Shown piece after piece: positions 17,479 to 26,104 of a stretch of DNA of 64,000 nucleotides (positions within the stretch are counted from its first letter, which is position 1; each line of letters opens with the position of its first letter). The DNA is taken from the NCBI RefSeq assembly GCF_000337175.1, contig NZ_AOIJ01000057.1, positions 1 through 64,000 on the forward strand, written 5' to 3'. The position numbers and the translations under genes were made by a program. The notes under the pieces were generated by a model. It searched no databases, was not told the DNA's origin, and saw only the letters and a list, made by a program, of their open reading frames with translations. This stretch comes from Natrinema gari JCM 14663 (GTDB lineage Archaea > Halobacteriota > Halobacteria > Halobacteriales > Natrialbaceae).

Positions 17479-18552
17479 TTAGTTACCGCCGTCGGCGATG
17501 AAGAACCACGGCAGATCGTAGAAGTGGACGATCTGTGCCATCTCGAAGTCGAGTGCACTGTAGTTGCCAGCCCCGTCTTGGACCTCCTGTGCCGACCAGT
17601 TCTGGATGTACACCATCTCGGCGTCCTCCTGGTCGAGCGCACCGAGGTTGGCCTCGGTTCCCTGGCTGGTCTGGGCCTCGACGAACAGGTCGTCGGTCCC
17701 GTCGTTGACGGCGCTGGCCATCCCCTGGTTGGCGGTGTATGCCGTTGTCGTCGATGTCGATGTCCGCATCCGAACGTTGGTGTCACCGGTGGCTCCGCCG
17801 CTTGCGCTGCCGCCGGCGCGCTCGAACTCGTCGCCCCAGATGCCGATCTCCTCGTAGAAGTCGGCCGCGGCGTCATGGAAGGGCACTCCGTCATACATGT
17901 TTTCGATCCAGAACTCCTCGTCCTCGTAGGTAGCCAGGACACCGTTGTATTCCGCCAGTTCCTGTTTCTGTTCGTACAGCGTCTCGAGGAACGTATAGAC
18001 CGTATCGTACTCGAGGTCGGCCCGGGAGACGAAGTTGTACGCGAAGGTCGGCGCGGGGACCTCGTCGGGGGCGTCGACGTTGTCGATCTGGCCTGTCTCG
18101 GCCGGCTGAATCAGCAGCCGGTCGTCGTCGTTCCAGGCTTGCTCGGTCTCGTCGGTCACATCGAGCACGCGGAGATCGTCGACCGTACTCGCCGTCTGCT
18201 GGAGCCAGCTGGGAACGATCGAGAAGTTCATCAGCGTCCCGACGCCGACATCGAGTTGGTTCTCGTTGATCGCGTTGCCCTGTTCGCCGTAGCTCGTACT
18301 CGCACGATCGTAGCCGTCGGTTGCATGCTCCAGCGCACGCTCGAGTGCCGGAGCGGTTCCCGACCCCGTCGGCGTCGGCGACACCGCCGTATTCTCACCG
18401 ATATCGGAGAGGGTCTCGAGGTTCTGACCGCTACCGCTGTTCGTCTCACCGCCGATACAACCGGCGAGAGCCGTTGTGGCTCCAACACCAGTGGCTGCGA
18501 GGACTGATCTGCGAGTCATGCTCCTATCCGTGAACTTGTGCCTGTTCGCCAT
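17479..18552 (-). CDS. TAXI-type TRAP solute-binding lipoprotein, apparently circularly permuted
   Basis: The product has 357 residues. A Tat-type signal with a lipobox (MTRRSVLAATG...ALAGC, Cys32) predicts a lipid-anchored exported protein. Residues 44-240 resemble the second part of standard TAXI proteins: LETLSDI, then SPTPTGSGTAPAL, then GVPFHDAAADFYEEIG, which normally ends the family. A Gly/Ser-rich linker (about 246-257) comes next. Residues 259-357 resemble the normal first part: VRMRTSTSTTTAYTANQGMA, then EAQTSQGTEANLGAL, then AEMVYIQNWSAQEV, ending at FYDLPWFFIADGGN. The order is therefore swapped. The start at 18552 sits about 28 bp after a TATA-like element; 18519 would also give a complete signal. 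It is coupled to the permease gene 8 bp downstream. Confidence 0.85.
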   Translation of the reverse strand: MANRHKFTDRSMTRRSVLAATGVGATTALAGCIGGETNSGSGQNLETLSDIGENTAVSPTPTGSGTAPALERALEHATDGYDRASTSYGEQGNAINENQLDVGVGTLMNFSIVPSWLQQTASTVDDLRVLDVTDETEQAWNDDDRLLIQPAETGQIDNVDAPDEVPAPTFAYNFVSRADLEYDTVYTFLETLYEQKQELAEYNGVLATYEDEEFWIENMYDGVPFHDAAADFYEEIGIWGDEFERAGGSASGGATGDTNVRMRTSTSTTTAYTANQGMASAVNDGTDDLFVEAQTSQGTEANLGALDQEDAEMVYIQNWSAQEVQDGAGNYSALDFEMAQIVHFYDLPWFFIADGGN

Positions 18553-18573
18553 GCCACATTCCTTCATAGTTTC

Positions 18574-18585
18574 GTATTATAATAC
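18574..18585 (-). promoter_or_regulatory. TATA-like element of the TRAP operon
   Basis: The 12-bp palindrome GTATTATAATAC lies about 22-33 bp upstream of the ATG at 18552, as expected for a leaderless haloarchaeal transcript. It probably drives the TAXI-permease genes and perhaps the ligase and dehydrogenase that follow. Confidence 0.6.
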
Positions 18586-18796
18586 TTCCGCTATCAGTCG
18601 ATCCGCCGCCGGCCGAGATATGAGACGACCAGAACCGAGCCACACCGAACTCTAACCGACCGGTCTGGGATGCGGACTATCCCTCAGAGCACTACGCGTT
18701 ATCCGTCCACGGACGGCCGCCCGATGCCATCTCGCTGACCGGTCATGTGACAACTAGTATCGCAATACCTATTGTGCCATTTGCATACGTCTAGGT

Positions 18797-19960
18797 ATGC
18801 TGGATTTCGTTCAGCTCGAGGCAGACCTCGGCCAAGAAGAGCGGATGATCCGGGACACGGCCCGCGAATTCGTCAACGAACACGTCAAGCCCGACATCGG
18901 CGAGCATTTCGAACAGGGGACGTTCCCCAAGGAACTCATTCCGAAGATGGGTGAGCTCGGCTTCTACGCCCCCAATCTCGAGGGCTATGGCTCGCCGAAC
19001 GTCTCGGAGACGGCCTACGGCCTGTTGATGCAGGAACTCGAGGCGGGCGACTCGGGGCTGCGATCGATGGCGTCGGTGCAGGGTGCGCTCGTCATGTACC
19101 CGATCCACGCCTACGGGAGCGAGGAACAGAAAGCGGAGTGGCTGCCGGAGATGGGCCGCGGCGAGGCGATCGGCTGTTTCGGCCTCACCGAACCCGAACA
19201 CGGCTCGAACCCGTCGGCGATGGAGACCCGCGCCGAGCGTGACGGCGACGGCTACGTCCTGAACGGCTCGAAGACGTGGATTACGAACTCGCCGATCGCC
19301 GACGTTGCGATCGTCTGGGCCCGCGACAAATCGACCGCGGACGATCCCGTTCGCGGGTTCCTCGTCGAAACCGACCGCGACGGCGTCACGACCAACAAGA
19401 TCGACGACAAGCTCTCGCTGCGGGCCTCGATCACGGGCGAAATCGGACTGAACGACGTCCACGTGCCCGAGGAGAACGTCCTCCCGGGCGTCGAGGGGAT
19501 GAAGGGGCCGCTGTCCTGTCTCACGCAGGCTCGCTACGGCATCGCCTGGGGTGCGGTCGGCGCGGCCCGGGACTGCTTCGAGGAGGCCCGCCAGTACGCG
19601 ACGGATCGCGACCAGTTCGGCGGCCCGATCGGTCGGTTCCAGCTCCAGCAGCGCAAGCTCGCGGAGATGGGGACCCAGATCACGCTGGCGCAACTGCTGG
19701 CCCACCGACTCGCCGAACTCAAAGAGCGCGGTGAGATGCGACCACAGCACGTCTCGATGTCGAAGCGAAACAACGTGCGGATGGCCCGGAACCAGGCCCG
19801 GATCGCCCGGGAAATGCTCGGCGGGAACGGTATCACGACGGACTACTCGCCGATGCGTCACATGTCCAACATGGAGACGGTCTACACCTACGAGGGCACC
19901 CACGACATTCATACGCTCGTTCTCGGCGAGGAGTTCACCGGCATCCCCGCCTACCGGTAA
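18797..19960 (+). CDS. Acyl-CoA dehydrogenase of the glutaryl-CoA dehydrogenase group
   Basis: The product has 387 residues. It shows GLRSMASVQGALVMYPI (near residue 90), where the Arg-Ser and SVQ positions match the substrate-binding loop of glutaryl-CoA dehydrogenases. FGLTEPEHGSNPSAMETRA and LNGSKTWITNSPIAD follow, and the C-terminus has METVYTYEGTHDIHTLVLG with the expected catalytic Glu, then EEFTGIPAYR. These are closer to glutaryl-CoA dehydrogenase than to the short-chain enzyme at 12357-13496. The reaction would be oxidation of glutaryl-CoA, with decarboxylation to crotonyl-CoA if it is a true member. It is divergent from the TRAP operon and next to an IclR gene, suggesting dicarboxylate or aromatic/lysine-type catabolism (inference). 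Confidence 0.85.
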   Translation: MLDFVQLEADLGQEERMIRDTAREFVNEHVKPDIGEHFEQGTFPKELIPKMGELGFYAPNLEGYGSPNVSETAYGLLMQELEAGDSGLRSMASVQGALVMYPIHAYGSEEQKAEWLPEMGRGEAIGCFGLTEPEHGSNPSAMETRAERDGDGYVLNGSKTWITNSPIADVAIVWARDKSTADDPVRGFLVETDRDGVTTNKIDDKLSLRASITGEIGLNDVHVPEENVLPGVEGMKGPLSCLTQARYGIAWGAVGAARDCFEEARQYATDRDQFGGPIGRFQLQQRKLAEMGTQITLAQLLAHRLAELKERGEMRPQHVSMSKRNNVRMARNQARIAREMLGGNGITTDYSPMRHMSNMETVYTYEGTHDIHTLVLGEEFTGIPAYR

Positions 19961-20136
19961 CCACCGACCGTTCGAACCCCTTTCCGCTTCTCGATCGCGT
20001 CCGTCTTCCGCACTCAGCGCCCAGCACGTCCGCTCGCCCCACCGGGCCGAGTCGAATCCGGAACGCCCGTTCCGCTCGGTGACATCCGAATCCCAGTATC
20101 CGGAACATTGATTGCGACGTGCGAAGAGTGTCGCGT

Positions 20137-20901
20137 ATGGGTACGGATGGGGACGAGACCGGCGGAACGGGCGTCTCGACGACGCGGAAAACGTTTGCAC
20201 TCCTCGAGGCGCTCAAAGACGAAGAGGGCGTCACGATCGCGGCGCTCACCGAGCGGACGGACCTCCCAAAGAGCACCGTCTACCGTCACCTCCAGACGCT
20301 GACCGATCTGGGGTACGTGATCGAGCGCGACGGGGCGTACTACGTCGGTTTCCGCTTCGTCGAACTCGGCGAGCAAGCCCGCTCCCGGAAAGTGGGATAC
20401 ACGGCGGCCAAGCGAGCCGTGTTCGAACTCGGTCAGGAGACGGACGAACGAGCGGTGTTCATCGTCGAAGAGGCCAGCGAGGCCGTCTACGTCCATCGCT
20501 ACGGTAGCCTCTCGAACACGATGATCGGCCACCGGCGGCCGCTGCACTCGATGGCATCGGGCAAAGTCATTCTCGCAGAGTGGGACGACGCCGCGGTCGC
20601 CGACTACATCGACGACATCGGCCTCGAGACGATCACGCCGAACACGATCACCGATCCCGACGCGCTGTTCGACGAACTCGAGCGAATCCGCGGTCGGGGA
20701 TACGGGGTAAACAATCAGGAACACATGGAAGGGCTTCGCGGGGTTGCCGTCCCGGTCTATACGCCCGACGACGACTTCCTCGGGTCGCTGGCCGTCTTCG
20801 GACCGACCAGTCGATTCAGCGACGACTACGTCCACGACGAACTTCCGACGCGACTGCGGAACAAAGCCGGCGAGATCAAGGTGACCCTCGCCTACGGCTA
20901 A
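20137..20901 (+). CDS. IclR-family transcriptional regulator
   Basis: The product has 254 residues. The N-terminal winged helix runs over about residues 14-75: TTRKTFALLEALKDEEGVTI, then TDLPKSTVYRHLQTLTDLGYV. The C-terminal IclR effector domain includes GHRRPLHSMASGKVILA, GYGVNNQEHMEGLRGVAVPV and LGSLAVFGPTSRF. The ATG at 20137 is preferred to a GTG at 20119. IclR proteins usually control adjacent catabolic genes in response to a small organic acid, so the glutaryl-CoA-type dehydrogenase and the TRAP operon are the likely targets (inference). Confidence 0.92.
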   Translation: MGTDGDETGGTGVSTTRKTFALLEALKDEEGVTIAALTERTDLPKSTVYRHLQTLTDLGYVIERDGAYYVGFRFVELGEQARSRKVGYTAAKRAVFELGQETDERAVFIVEEASEAVYVHRYGSLSNTMIGHRRPLHSMASGKVILAEWDDAAVADYIDDIGLETITPNTITDPDALFDELERIRGRGYGVNNQEHMEGLRGVAVPVYTPDDDFLGSLAVFGPTSRFSDDYVHDELPTRLRNKAGEIKVTLAYG

Positions 20902-21404
20902 CCGGCCCGCGAGTATCGGTCGCGGCCATCCTCGTCCAGCCGAGCGTTTCACCGACCGAAACGCGGACGGCGAAAACCGATCGCCCAGGTCGATGGATGC
21001 TCGTCCCACGGCGCTTCTTTTGCCGCGCGGAACCTCTGTTCCAGAATACGGCCGAGCGGTTTCGCATACTGGAATAGCGTTTCATACTGGAACGTTGTTT
21101 CCTCAATTCTCGTCCGCGCGTAACGGCGCAGTCGATTCCGAGCCACCGGCCGTGTTTCCCCGTCGAGATCCGTGCTCAACTGCCTATCTGCAGTGTATGT
21201 CCGGTACTTGTCTCGAGATCCAGTCACCGTTCTCGGAACAGTGTTCCGCTCCCATTCCAGGAGGGCTAATTACCACAAAATATTACGATTCGATCCGTTA
21301 GTTGGGGTGTGAAGCTCGGCGACCGATCGACTCGGCTATCCGGACCCGTCCCCTCGACCGGACCCGACCGAGGGTTTATGAGTCAACCCGCGGCCAACGG
21401 TGGT
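20902..21404. other. Intergenic interval, nothing supported
   Basis: About 500 bp with no supported gene. The patch 21260-21305 is A+T-rich (CACAAAATATTACG) and could hold a promoter. Confidence 0.45.
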
Positions 21405-21863
21405 ATGTCGGATCATCTCCGACGATCGCGACGGATAGTTCTCCGAACAGTCGGTGCCCTGGGTACGGGAGCGGTCACCGCAGTGACGACTGCCGGCGTG
21501 ACATCCGGACAGTCCGCCGACCGACCCGATCACGCGACGACCCCGAGACGTGGGCGACCACGCTCTCGAGGGGCGTCATCGTCGGCCGATGGCGGGATCG
21601 GCGATCGCCTCGATGGCACCGATCTGTACATCGGTGTCGTCGACCGCATCGTTGACGGGGAGCACGTCGTCCTCCTGTTGGAAGACGGCGAATCGGTCGT
21701 CGAGCAACTCGTGCTACCGGTCGACCGCTTCGCTACTATCGCGCCGGACGACATCCTGCTGGCTGTCGCTACGGACGGTCAGTTGCATGCGTCCCGACGC
21801 GTTCCCTCGAAACCGAACGGGTGTCCCGATCCGGATTTCCAACGGCTCCCGTCCGACGGGTGA
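21405..21863 (+). CDS. Exported DUF3006-like protein
   Basis: The product has 152 residues from the ATG at 21405. The N-terminus (RRSRRIVLRTVGALGTGAVT) looks like a twin-arginine signal, followed by a low-complexity linker. Near residue 75 onward, LYIGVVDRIVDGEHVVLLLEDGESVVEQLVLP then APDDILLAV fits the pattern of DUF3006 domains, small beta-rich domains typically opening with VDRIE-G. The function is unknown. A start at 21378 is also possible and would place the arginines further in. It stands alone, with a decayed palindromic repeat just downstream. Confidence 0.65.
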   Translation: MSDHLRRSRRIVLRTVGALGTGAVTAVTTAGVTSGQSADRPDHATTPRRGRPRSRGASSSADGGIGDRLDGTDLYIGVVDRIVDGEHVVLLLEDGESVVEQLVLPVDRFATIAPDDILLAVATDGQLHASRRVPSKPNGCPDPDFQRLPSDG

Positions 21864-21879
21864 GACGACCACCACTCGA

Positions 21880-21961
21880 CTATCGTTCCAACTGCAACGG
21901 GTCACACTGATCGCACAGCGGTCGTGCGATCAGGTGTGCAGTGATTCAGTGGCTACCATAG
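21880..21961. mobile_element. Decayed copy of the 86-bp palindromic repeat
   Basis: 82 bp, clearly related to the intact copy at 41038-41123. The central hairpin ATCGCACAGCGGTCGTGCGAT is conserved, as are the flanking CACACTG and GTGTGCAGTGA. The terminal inverted repeats have diverged (CTATCGTTCCAAC on the left, GTGGCTACCATAG on the right). No coding capacity. Confidence 0.75.
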
Positions 21962-22106
21962 CCGGCCACCGCGGTGCGTCCGTCCGCTCTCGGATCCGGT
22001 CACTGCCGGTCGTGTCTTGCCGCTATCGATGGGTGTGACCCAATTACACTGGCCGGAACCAGCAAGTACAACGCGTAATGCTCGGTGTCGCCTGGATCGA
22101 ACTACG

Positions 22107-22466
22107 ATGACGGAACCATCCCCGCTCGAGATCGGGTTCGATCGGCCGGGTCCCGCCAGCCTCCGCGCCGCGTTTTTCGGCGTCTGGTTCGTCGATCTCG
22201 TCGCGACGATCCTGTTCTTTACCGTCCCGTACGCGGCCGAACTGAATCCCATGACGGTTTTCCTGTACGATCTCTTCGGGCTCGTCGGCGTCGTTTTCGC
22301 CGCTCTCATCTACGCCGGATTCGTGATCGGTATCGGTCACGTCCTCTCGAGGCCGTTCGATGTCGGTTTCGTACTGGCCGTCGTGGTCCTGTACACCCTC
22401 TTCGCGAGCAACAACGTCGTTCTCCTGGTCTCTCGCGAGTCGTTGCTCGCACCGATCGTGCCGTAA
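22107..22466 (+). CDS. Small membrane protein
   Basis: The product has 119 residues with about three hydrophobic segments (residues 18-38, 45-68 and 76-100) and an acidic N-terminus, MTEPSPLEIGFDRPGPASLR. The ATG at 22107 is chosen because upstream in-frame sequence lacks hydrophobic or conserved character. The family is not recognised. No partner gene is adjacent. Confidence 0.65.
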   Translation: MTEPSPLEIGFDRPGPASLRAAFFGVWFVDLVATILFFTVPYAAELNPMTVFLYDLFGLVGVVFAALIYAGFVIGIGHVLSRPFDVGFVLAVVVLYTLFASNNVVLLVSRESLLAPIVP

Positions 22467-23367
22467 TCGAAATGCGTTCGCGGCCGACCCGTTCGGTCGC
22501 GGTGTGACCCGAAGCGAACGGTCCGCGATCGGACAGCCACGACCGTGTCGGTGGTGCTCGTCGCCGGTTCGTCGATGGACGACGACCCGCAGGATCGACG
22601 CGTTCACGACTGCTGCCGTCGCCGCCGAATCGATGCCCCACTTTACAACAGTATCTTTGTAATTAATGGCTTGCCCGACGCAGTCGATACGGGACCGACC
22701 GTTCTCGAGAGGCAATCGGGATCATCGGAGACTGCCGAACCCGATCCCCCGTGTCCCGCCGTCATGGCCCTCGCCAATATGATTTTCACCCGTCACGTAT
22801 ATAGTTGATACTGGAGCATATCGCACGCTTGTTTGAATACGTATGAATATATGCCGACTGAGCTTCGACTGCCGTTCTGCTTCACTATCGTTTCTAACTG
22901 GTCGGTACAAGGACTCTTCGGTGGTGATTCGTTAGGACGGTGTGAAAACGAACACTAAAACCGACTCGCCCTCTTTACGCCGTTCCACTGCGATAATTGG
23001 ACGGCCCGAGCGACGGAAAACCGCCAACGCCGTCGAAATCAACTTCTTACGGCTCGGACACCGCTGGCAGTCAGCGACCGATCGCCTCGAAATGATGGGC
23101 GTGCTATCTGTCTGCATCTATAGTACTCTGTGATTCTGTGAGATAGTGTATTGTGCCGCTCTCGCCGGCGCGCGATTTCCGACGGAGACAGTTGCAGTCC
23201 GCTCCCGACCCGTCCGGTTGTAGCAGTCCTCAAGCGGTAACTGGCGGGACTGCTCACACGAGTTTCGTTGGATATGACTTCGGACGTCGGGTTTTCGTTC
23301 GACCGATATGACCCCTCACAGTAGCACGGACGCGTCATCCAGGAGTTCGCTCGTGACGAGCAGTGGT
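22467..23367. other. Gene-poor interval upstream of tRNA-Ile array
   Basis: About 0.9 kb without a credible gene. Several A+T-rich patches (22635-22665, 22780-22860) suggest foreign or decayed sequence. The small frames at 22722-22910 and 22942-23133 lack recognisable features. Proximity to tRNA-derived repeats makes this a candidate remnant of an integrated element (inference). Confidence 0.4.
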
Positions 23368-23455
23368 CCAACTCGGATTTGAACCACCGGAAGACGTTCC
23401 GGGTCGCTCACTTCGTTCGCTCCCGGGCTGTGACTTCCGTCATTCAAATCCGAGT
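23368..23455. repeat. Hairpin element carrying a copy of the tRNA-Ile 3' part
   Basis: CCAACTCGGATTTGAACC at 23368-23385 is identical to 18 bp of the tRNA-Ile gene (23505-23522). The first arm ACTCGGATTTGAA (23371-23383) is repeated in perfect inversion at 23443-23455. Inner stems GGAAG/CTTCC and CCGGG/CCCGG enclose a loop containing TCACTTCGTTCG. The same loop motif occurs in the hairpins beside tRNA-Arg. Confidence 0.8.
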
Positions 23456-23500
23456 AGGGTTCCATAGCTACGGCTCACGAGGTTGCTCGCAGCAGAAGTA

Positions 23501-23574
23501 TGGGCCAACTCGGATTTGAACCGAGAGCCTCCACCTTATCAGAGTGGCGCTCAACCTAATTGAGCTATTGGCCC
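23501..23574 (-). tRNA. tRNA-Ile (GAU)
   Basis: 74 nt. The acceptor stem GGGCCAA pairs with its partner, the D arm is AGCTCAATTAGGTTGAGC-like, the anticodon loop is CTGATAA with GAT, the T arm is CTCGGTTCAAATCCGAG, and the discriminator is A. No CCA is encoded and no intron is seen. A fragment of its 3' part is duplicated about 135 bp away. Confidence 0.95.
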
Positions 23575-23653
23575 GCGTCGCCGTCTTCTTCGCACTCAGT
23601 AGTTGCTCGGTGGGACGTTTAAGCGTTTCTTTCTCCGGGACCCGTGGGAATCG

Positions 23654-24247
23654 CTACCGAGCGAGGGGATCGTCGTCCCGCTCATCGTCCGCGTCGTCGG
23701 CGTGTTCGTCGCCGAAGTCGATCGTATACGAGTCGTCGTTTTCGTCGACGGTGTAGGCGTCGTCGCCGAGATCGTACGTCCCGCTGTTGGTCGATTCGGT
23801 GGCGTTGCCCGCCGTCCCGTCATCCGGGAAGCCGAACGTCCAGACGGTGCCGCTGGCGAACCCACCCGTCTTCTTGTCCGCGTAGGGGACGATCACGAAG
23901 CGCTTGAGGGCGGCTCGGATCGGAATCCGTGTCAGCGGCACGGCGAGCAGGAAGCCGATGACGTCGGTCACCAGCCCGGGAGTCAACAGGAACGCTCCGG
24001 CGGCGATCAGCAGTCCTCCGTCGAGCAGTTCGTTGGTCGGCGGCTCCCCTGCGGCCATCGTCCGTTGCATCTTCCGGATCGTTCGCCGCCCTTCCGCACG
24101 AACGAGGAGCATCCCGACGAGTCCCGTCAACACGACGAGCAGCACCATCCCGACCCAACTGATGAATCCGAACTGGGTGACGATCACCGCGAGCAAGACG
24201 GCATCGAGAAACGGGATGAGCAACAGCGCGAAGATCCACCGGAGCAT
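23654..24247 (-). CDS. FxsA-family membrane protein
   Basis: The product has 197 residues. The FxsA core is the first 125 residues: an N-terminal helix pair (RWIFALLLIPFLDAVLLAVI), then ISWVGMVLLVVLTGLVGMLLVRAEG, and the typical LLDGGLLIAAGAFLLTPGLVTDVIGFLLAVP. The last 60 residues are a highly acidic tail (YDLGDDAYTVDEND...). FxsA proteins are inner-membrane proteins, known in E. coli for easing F-plasmid exclusion of phage T7; the normal role is unclear. The gene converges on the tRNA-Ile. Confidence 0.92.
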   Translation of the reverse strand: MLRWIFALLLIPFLDAVLLAVIVTQFGFISWVGMVLLVVLTGLVGMLLVRAEGRRTIRKMQRTMAAGEPPTNELLDGGLLIAAGAFLLTPGLVTDVIGFLLAVPLTRIPIRAALKRFVIVPYADKKTGGFASGTVWTFGFPDDGTAGNATESTNSGTYDLGDDAYTVDENDDSYTIDFGDEHADDADDERDDDPLAR

Positions 24248-24379
24248 ACACCGATATAGCCACCGAAGGGTGAAAATCCTTTACTCTCGTTCCACGAACG
24301 GAATCGACGCCGCTCGTGGCCCGCTCGAGGGGGTGCGAGCGAACGAAGGGCTTACGCCGTCGACTCACCTGGGTCCGGT

Positions 24380-26023
24380 ATGGACGATACGACCCGCGTC
24401 GAGTGGCGCGAGTGGGGACGGGACGCCTTCGACGAGGCCGCGGCGGCTGACGTTCCCGTCTTGCTCTCGCTGACCGCGACGTGGTGCGATCACTGCCACG
24501 AGATGGACGCGGAAACCTACGCCGAGCCCCGTATCGCGGCCAACGTCAACGACAGTTTCGTCCCGGTACGGGTCGATGTGGACCGGTACCCGCGCGTTCG
24601 CGACCGATACAATATGGGTGGTTTTCCGTCGACGGTCTTTCTCGCACCCGACGGCGCGGTCCTGACCGGTGCGGGCTATCTCGGTCCCGACGGGATGCGA
24701 CAGGTCCTCGACAGCGTCCGAACCATGTGGGACACGAAAGGCGACGGTGCAGCGCGCATCCCTCGACCGCTCCGCGAGGACAACCCGCCGGCCGGTGAGG
24801 TAACGGCCGACATCGAGTCGACCATGCTCGGCCAACTCTCGGAAAGCTATGACGAGACCGCGGGCGGCTGGGGTCAACACCCCAAGTTCCCGCTGCCCGA
24901 CGCCCTCGAGTTCGCGCTCAAACGGGACCGCGAAATGGCGCTGCGATCGTACGACGCGGTCGGTGCGAACCTGCTAGACGAGTACGACGGCGGCTTCTAT
25001 CGGTTCGCAACCGACCGCGACTGGGCCGGGCTCCAACGCGAGAAGCTCTTGGACTCGAACGGCGCGCTCGTGCGTGCGTTCGCCAACGCCTACCTTCACA
25101 CCGGAACGGACGAGTACCGCGAGCCCGCCGATCGCACGATCGACTTCCTCACGACGACGCTGTGGAACGCCGAGGCCGACGCCTTCGCGAACAGTCAGGC
25201 TCCCGGCGAAGACGATGCCCACAGCCTCGACGCGACCGACCGAGCGGCCGCCGACGAGCCGCCGGTCGACGACGGCGTCTTCGCGGGTTCGAACTCGCTG
25301 GCGATCGACGGACTGCTCACTTATTACGCCTACACCGATGACGACCGGGCCCGCCGGTACGCCGAGCGCGCGCTCGCGACCCTCCGGGCGGACCTGCTCG
25401 AGGACGGCGTCGTCCGTCACGCACGCGAGCAGGCGGTCGAACGCGACGCCGACGACGCGGTCCCGCTCCTCGCGAACCAGGCCCGCGTGCTGGCGGCGCT
25501 GACGACGGCCGCCAGTACCATCGAGACCGCTGTCCTCGACGATGCGACGGCTGTCGCGGAAACGACGATCGACCGACTCCACGACGAGGACTCGTTCCTC
25601 GACGGTCCCGCCGAAGGCGTCGGTCTATGCGACCAGCCGCTCCGGCCACTGGACTCGAACGTCGCGTTCGCGGATGCGCTGATCGATCTGGCCGCCCTCA
25701 CCGGGAACGACCGCTACCGCGAGTTCGCCCGGGAGACCCTCGAGGCATTCGCGGGGGCAAGCGACCGGTTTACCGTTCAGGTCGCTCGCTACGCGACGGC
25801 CGCGTCCCGACTGCTCGAGGGGCCGCTGGTGATCAGGGTCGCCGCCGCGCCCGGAACGGACCTCCACCGTGCGGCGCTCCGAGTCGCGGACCACGAAAAG
25901 GTCGTCGTCCCCGATGCCGATCTCGCGGCTGGAACGGCGCGAGCCGAACGGGGCGACCGCCTGTCGGCGGCTGCCGAAACTCCGGGCGAGTTGAGCGAAC
26001 GCGTCCAGTCCCTTCTCGACTGA
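24380..26023 (+). CDS. Thioredoxin-fold DUF255 protein (SSP411/YyaL-like)
   Basis: The product has 547 residues. A DsbH-like thioredoxin domain occupies about the first 120 residues, with TATWCDHCHEMDAETY near residue 33 giving a CxxC pair (C36, C39). RYNMGGFPSTVFLAPDG carries the conserved cis-Pro region. A long alpha-helical region follows with GQHPKFPLPDALEFAL, LLDEYDGGFYRFATDRDW and GVFAGSNSLAIDGLL, resembling the six-hairpin glycosidase-like part of the family. The usual N-terminal NRL..E.SPYLLQH signature is missing and the protein is shorter than the usual ~700 residues, so this is a compact variant. The function is unproved; thiol-disulfide exchange is plausible. Confidence 0.88.
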   Translation: MDDTTRVEWREWGRDAFDEAAAADVPVLLSLTATWCDHCHEMDAETYAEPRIAANVNDSFVPVRVDVDRYPRVRDRYNMGGFPSTVFLAPDGAVLTGAGYLGPDGMRQVLDSVRTMWDTKGDGAARIPRPLREDNPPAGEVTADIESTMLGQLSESYDETAGGWGQHPKFPLPDALEFALKRDREMALRSYDAVGANLLDEYDGGFYRFATDRDWAGLQREKLLDSNGALVRAFANAYLHTGTDEYREPADRTIDFLTTTLWNAEADAFANSQAPGEDDAHSLDATDRAAADEPPVDDGVFAGSNSLAIDGLLTYYAYTDDDRARRYAERALATLRADLLEDGVVRHAREQAVERDADDAVPLLANQARVLAALTTAASTIETAVLDDATAVAETTIDRLHDEDSFLDGPAEGVGLCDQPLRPLDSNVAFADALIDLAALTGNDRYREFARETLEAFAGASDRFTVQVARYATAASRLLEGPLVIRVAAAPGTDLHRAALRVADHEKVVVPDADLAAGTARAERGDRLSAAAETPGELSERVQSLLD

Positions 26024-26104
26024 TATTCAGCCCCGAAACGGCCGAGGACGACGACGTATCAAACTACCGTAGCGTTTATGTCGCTTCGGTCGGTCCGTTA
26101 TGAC

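Noticed and set aside
18791-20200. 469-residue minus-strand frame
   Set aside because: Exact antisense of the glutaryl-CoA-type dehydrogenase, whose motifs are intact on the plus strand.
23366-23455. Second tRNA-Ile gene or pseudogene
   Set aside because: Only the T-arm end of the tRNA is present and it is arranged as a palindrome, with no anticodon or D arm.
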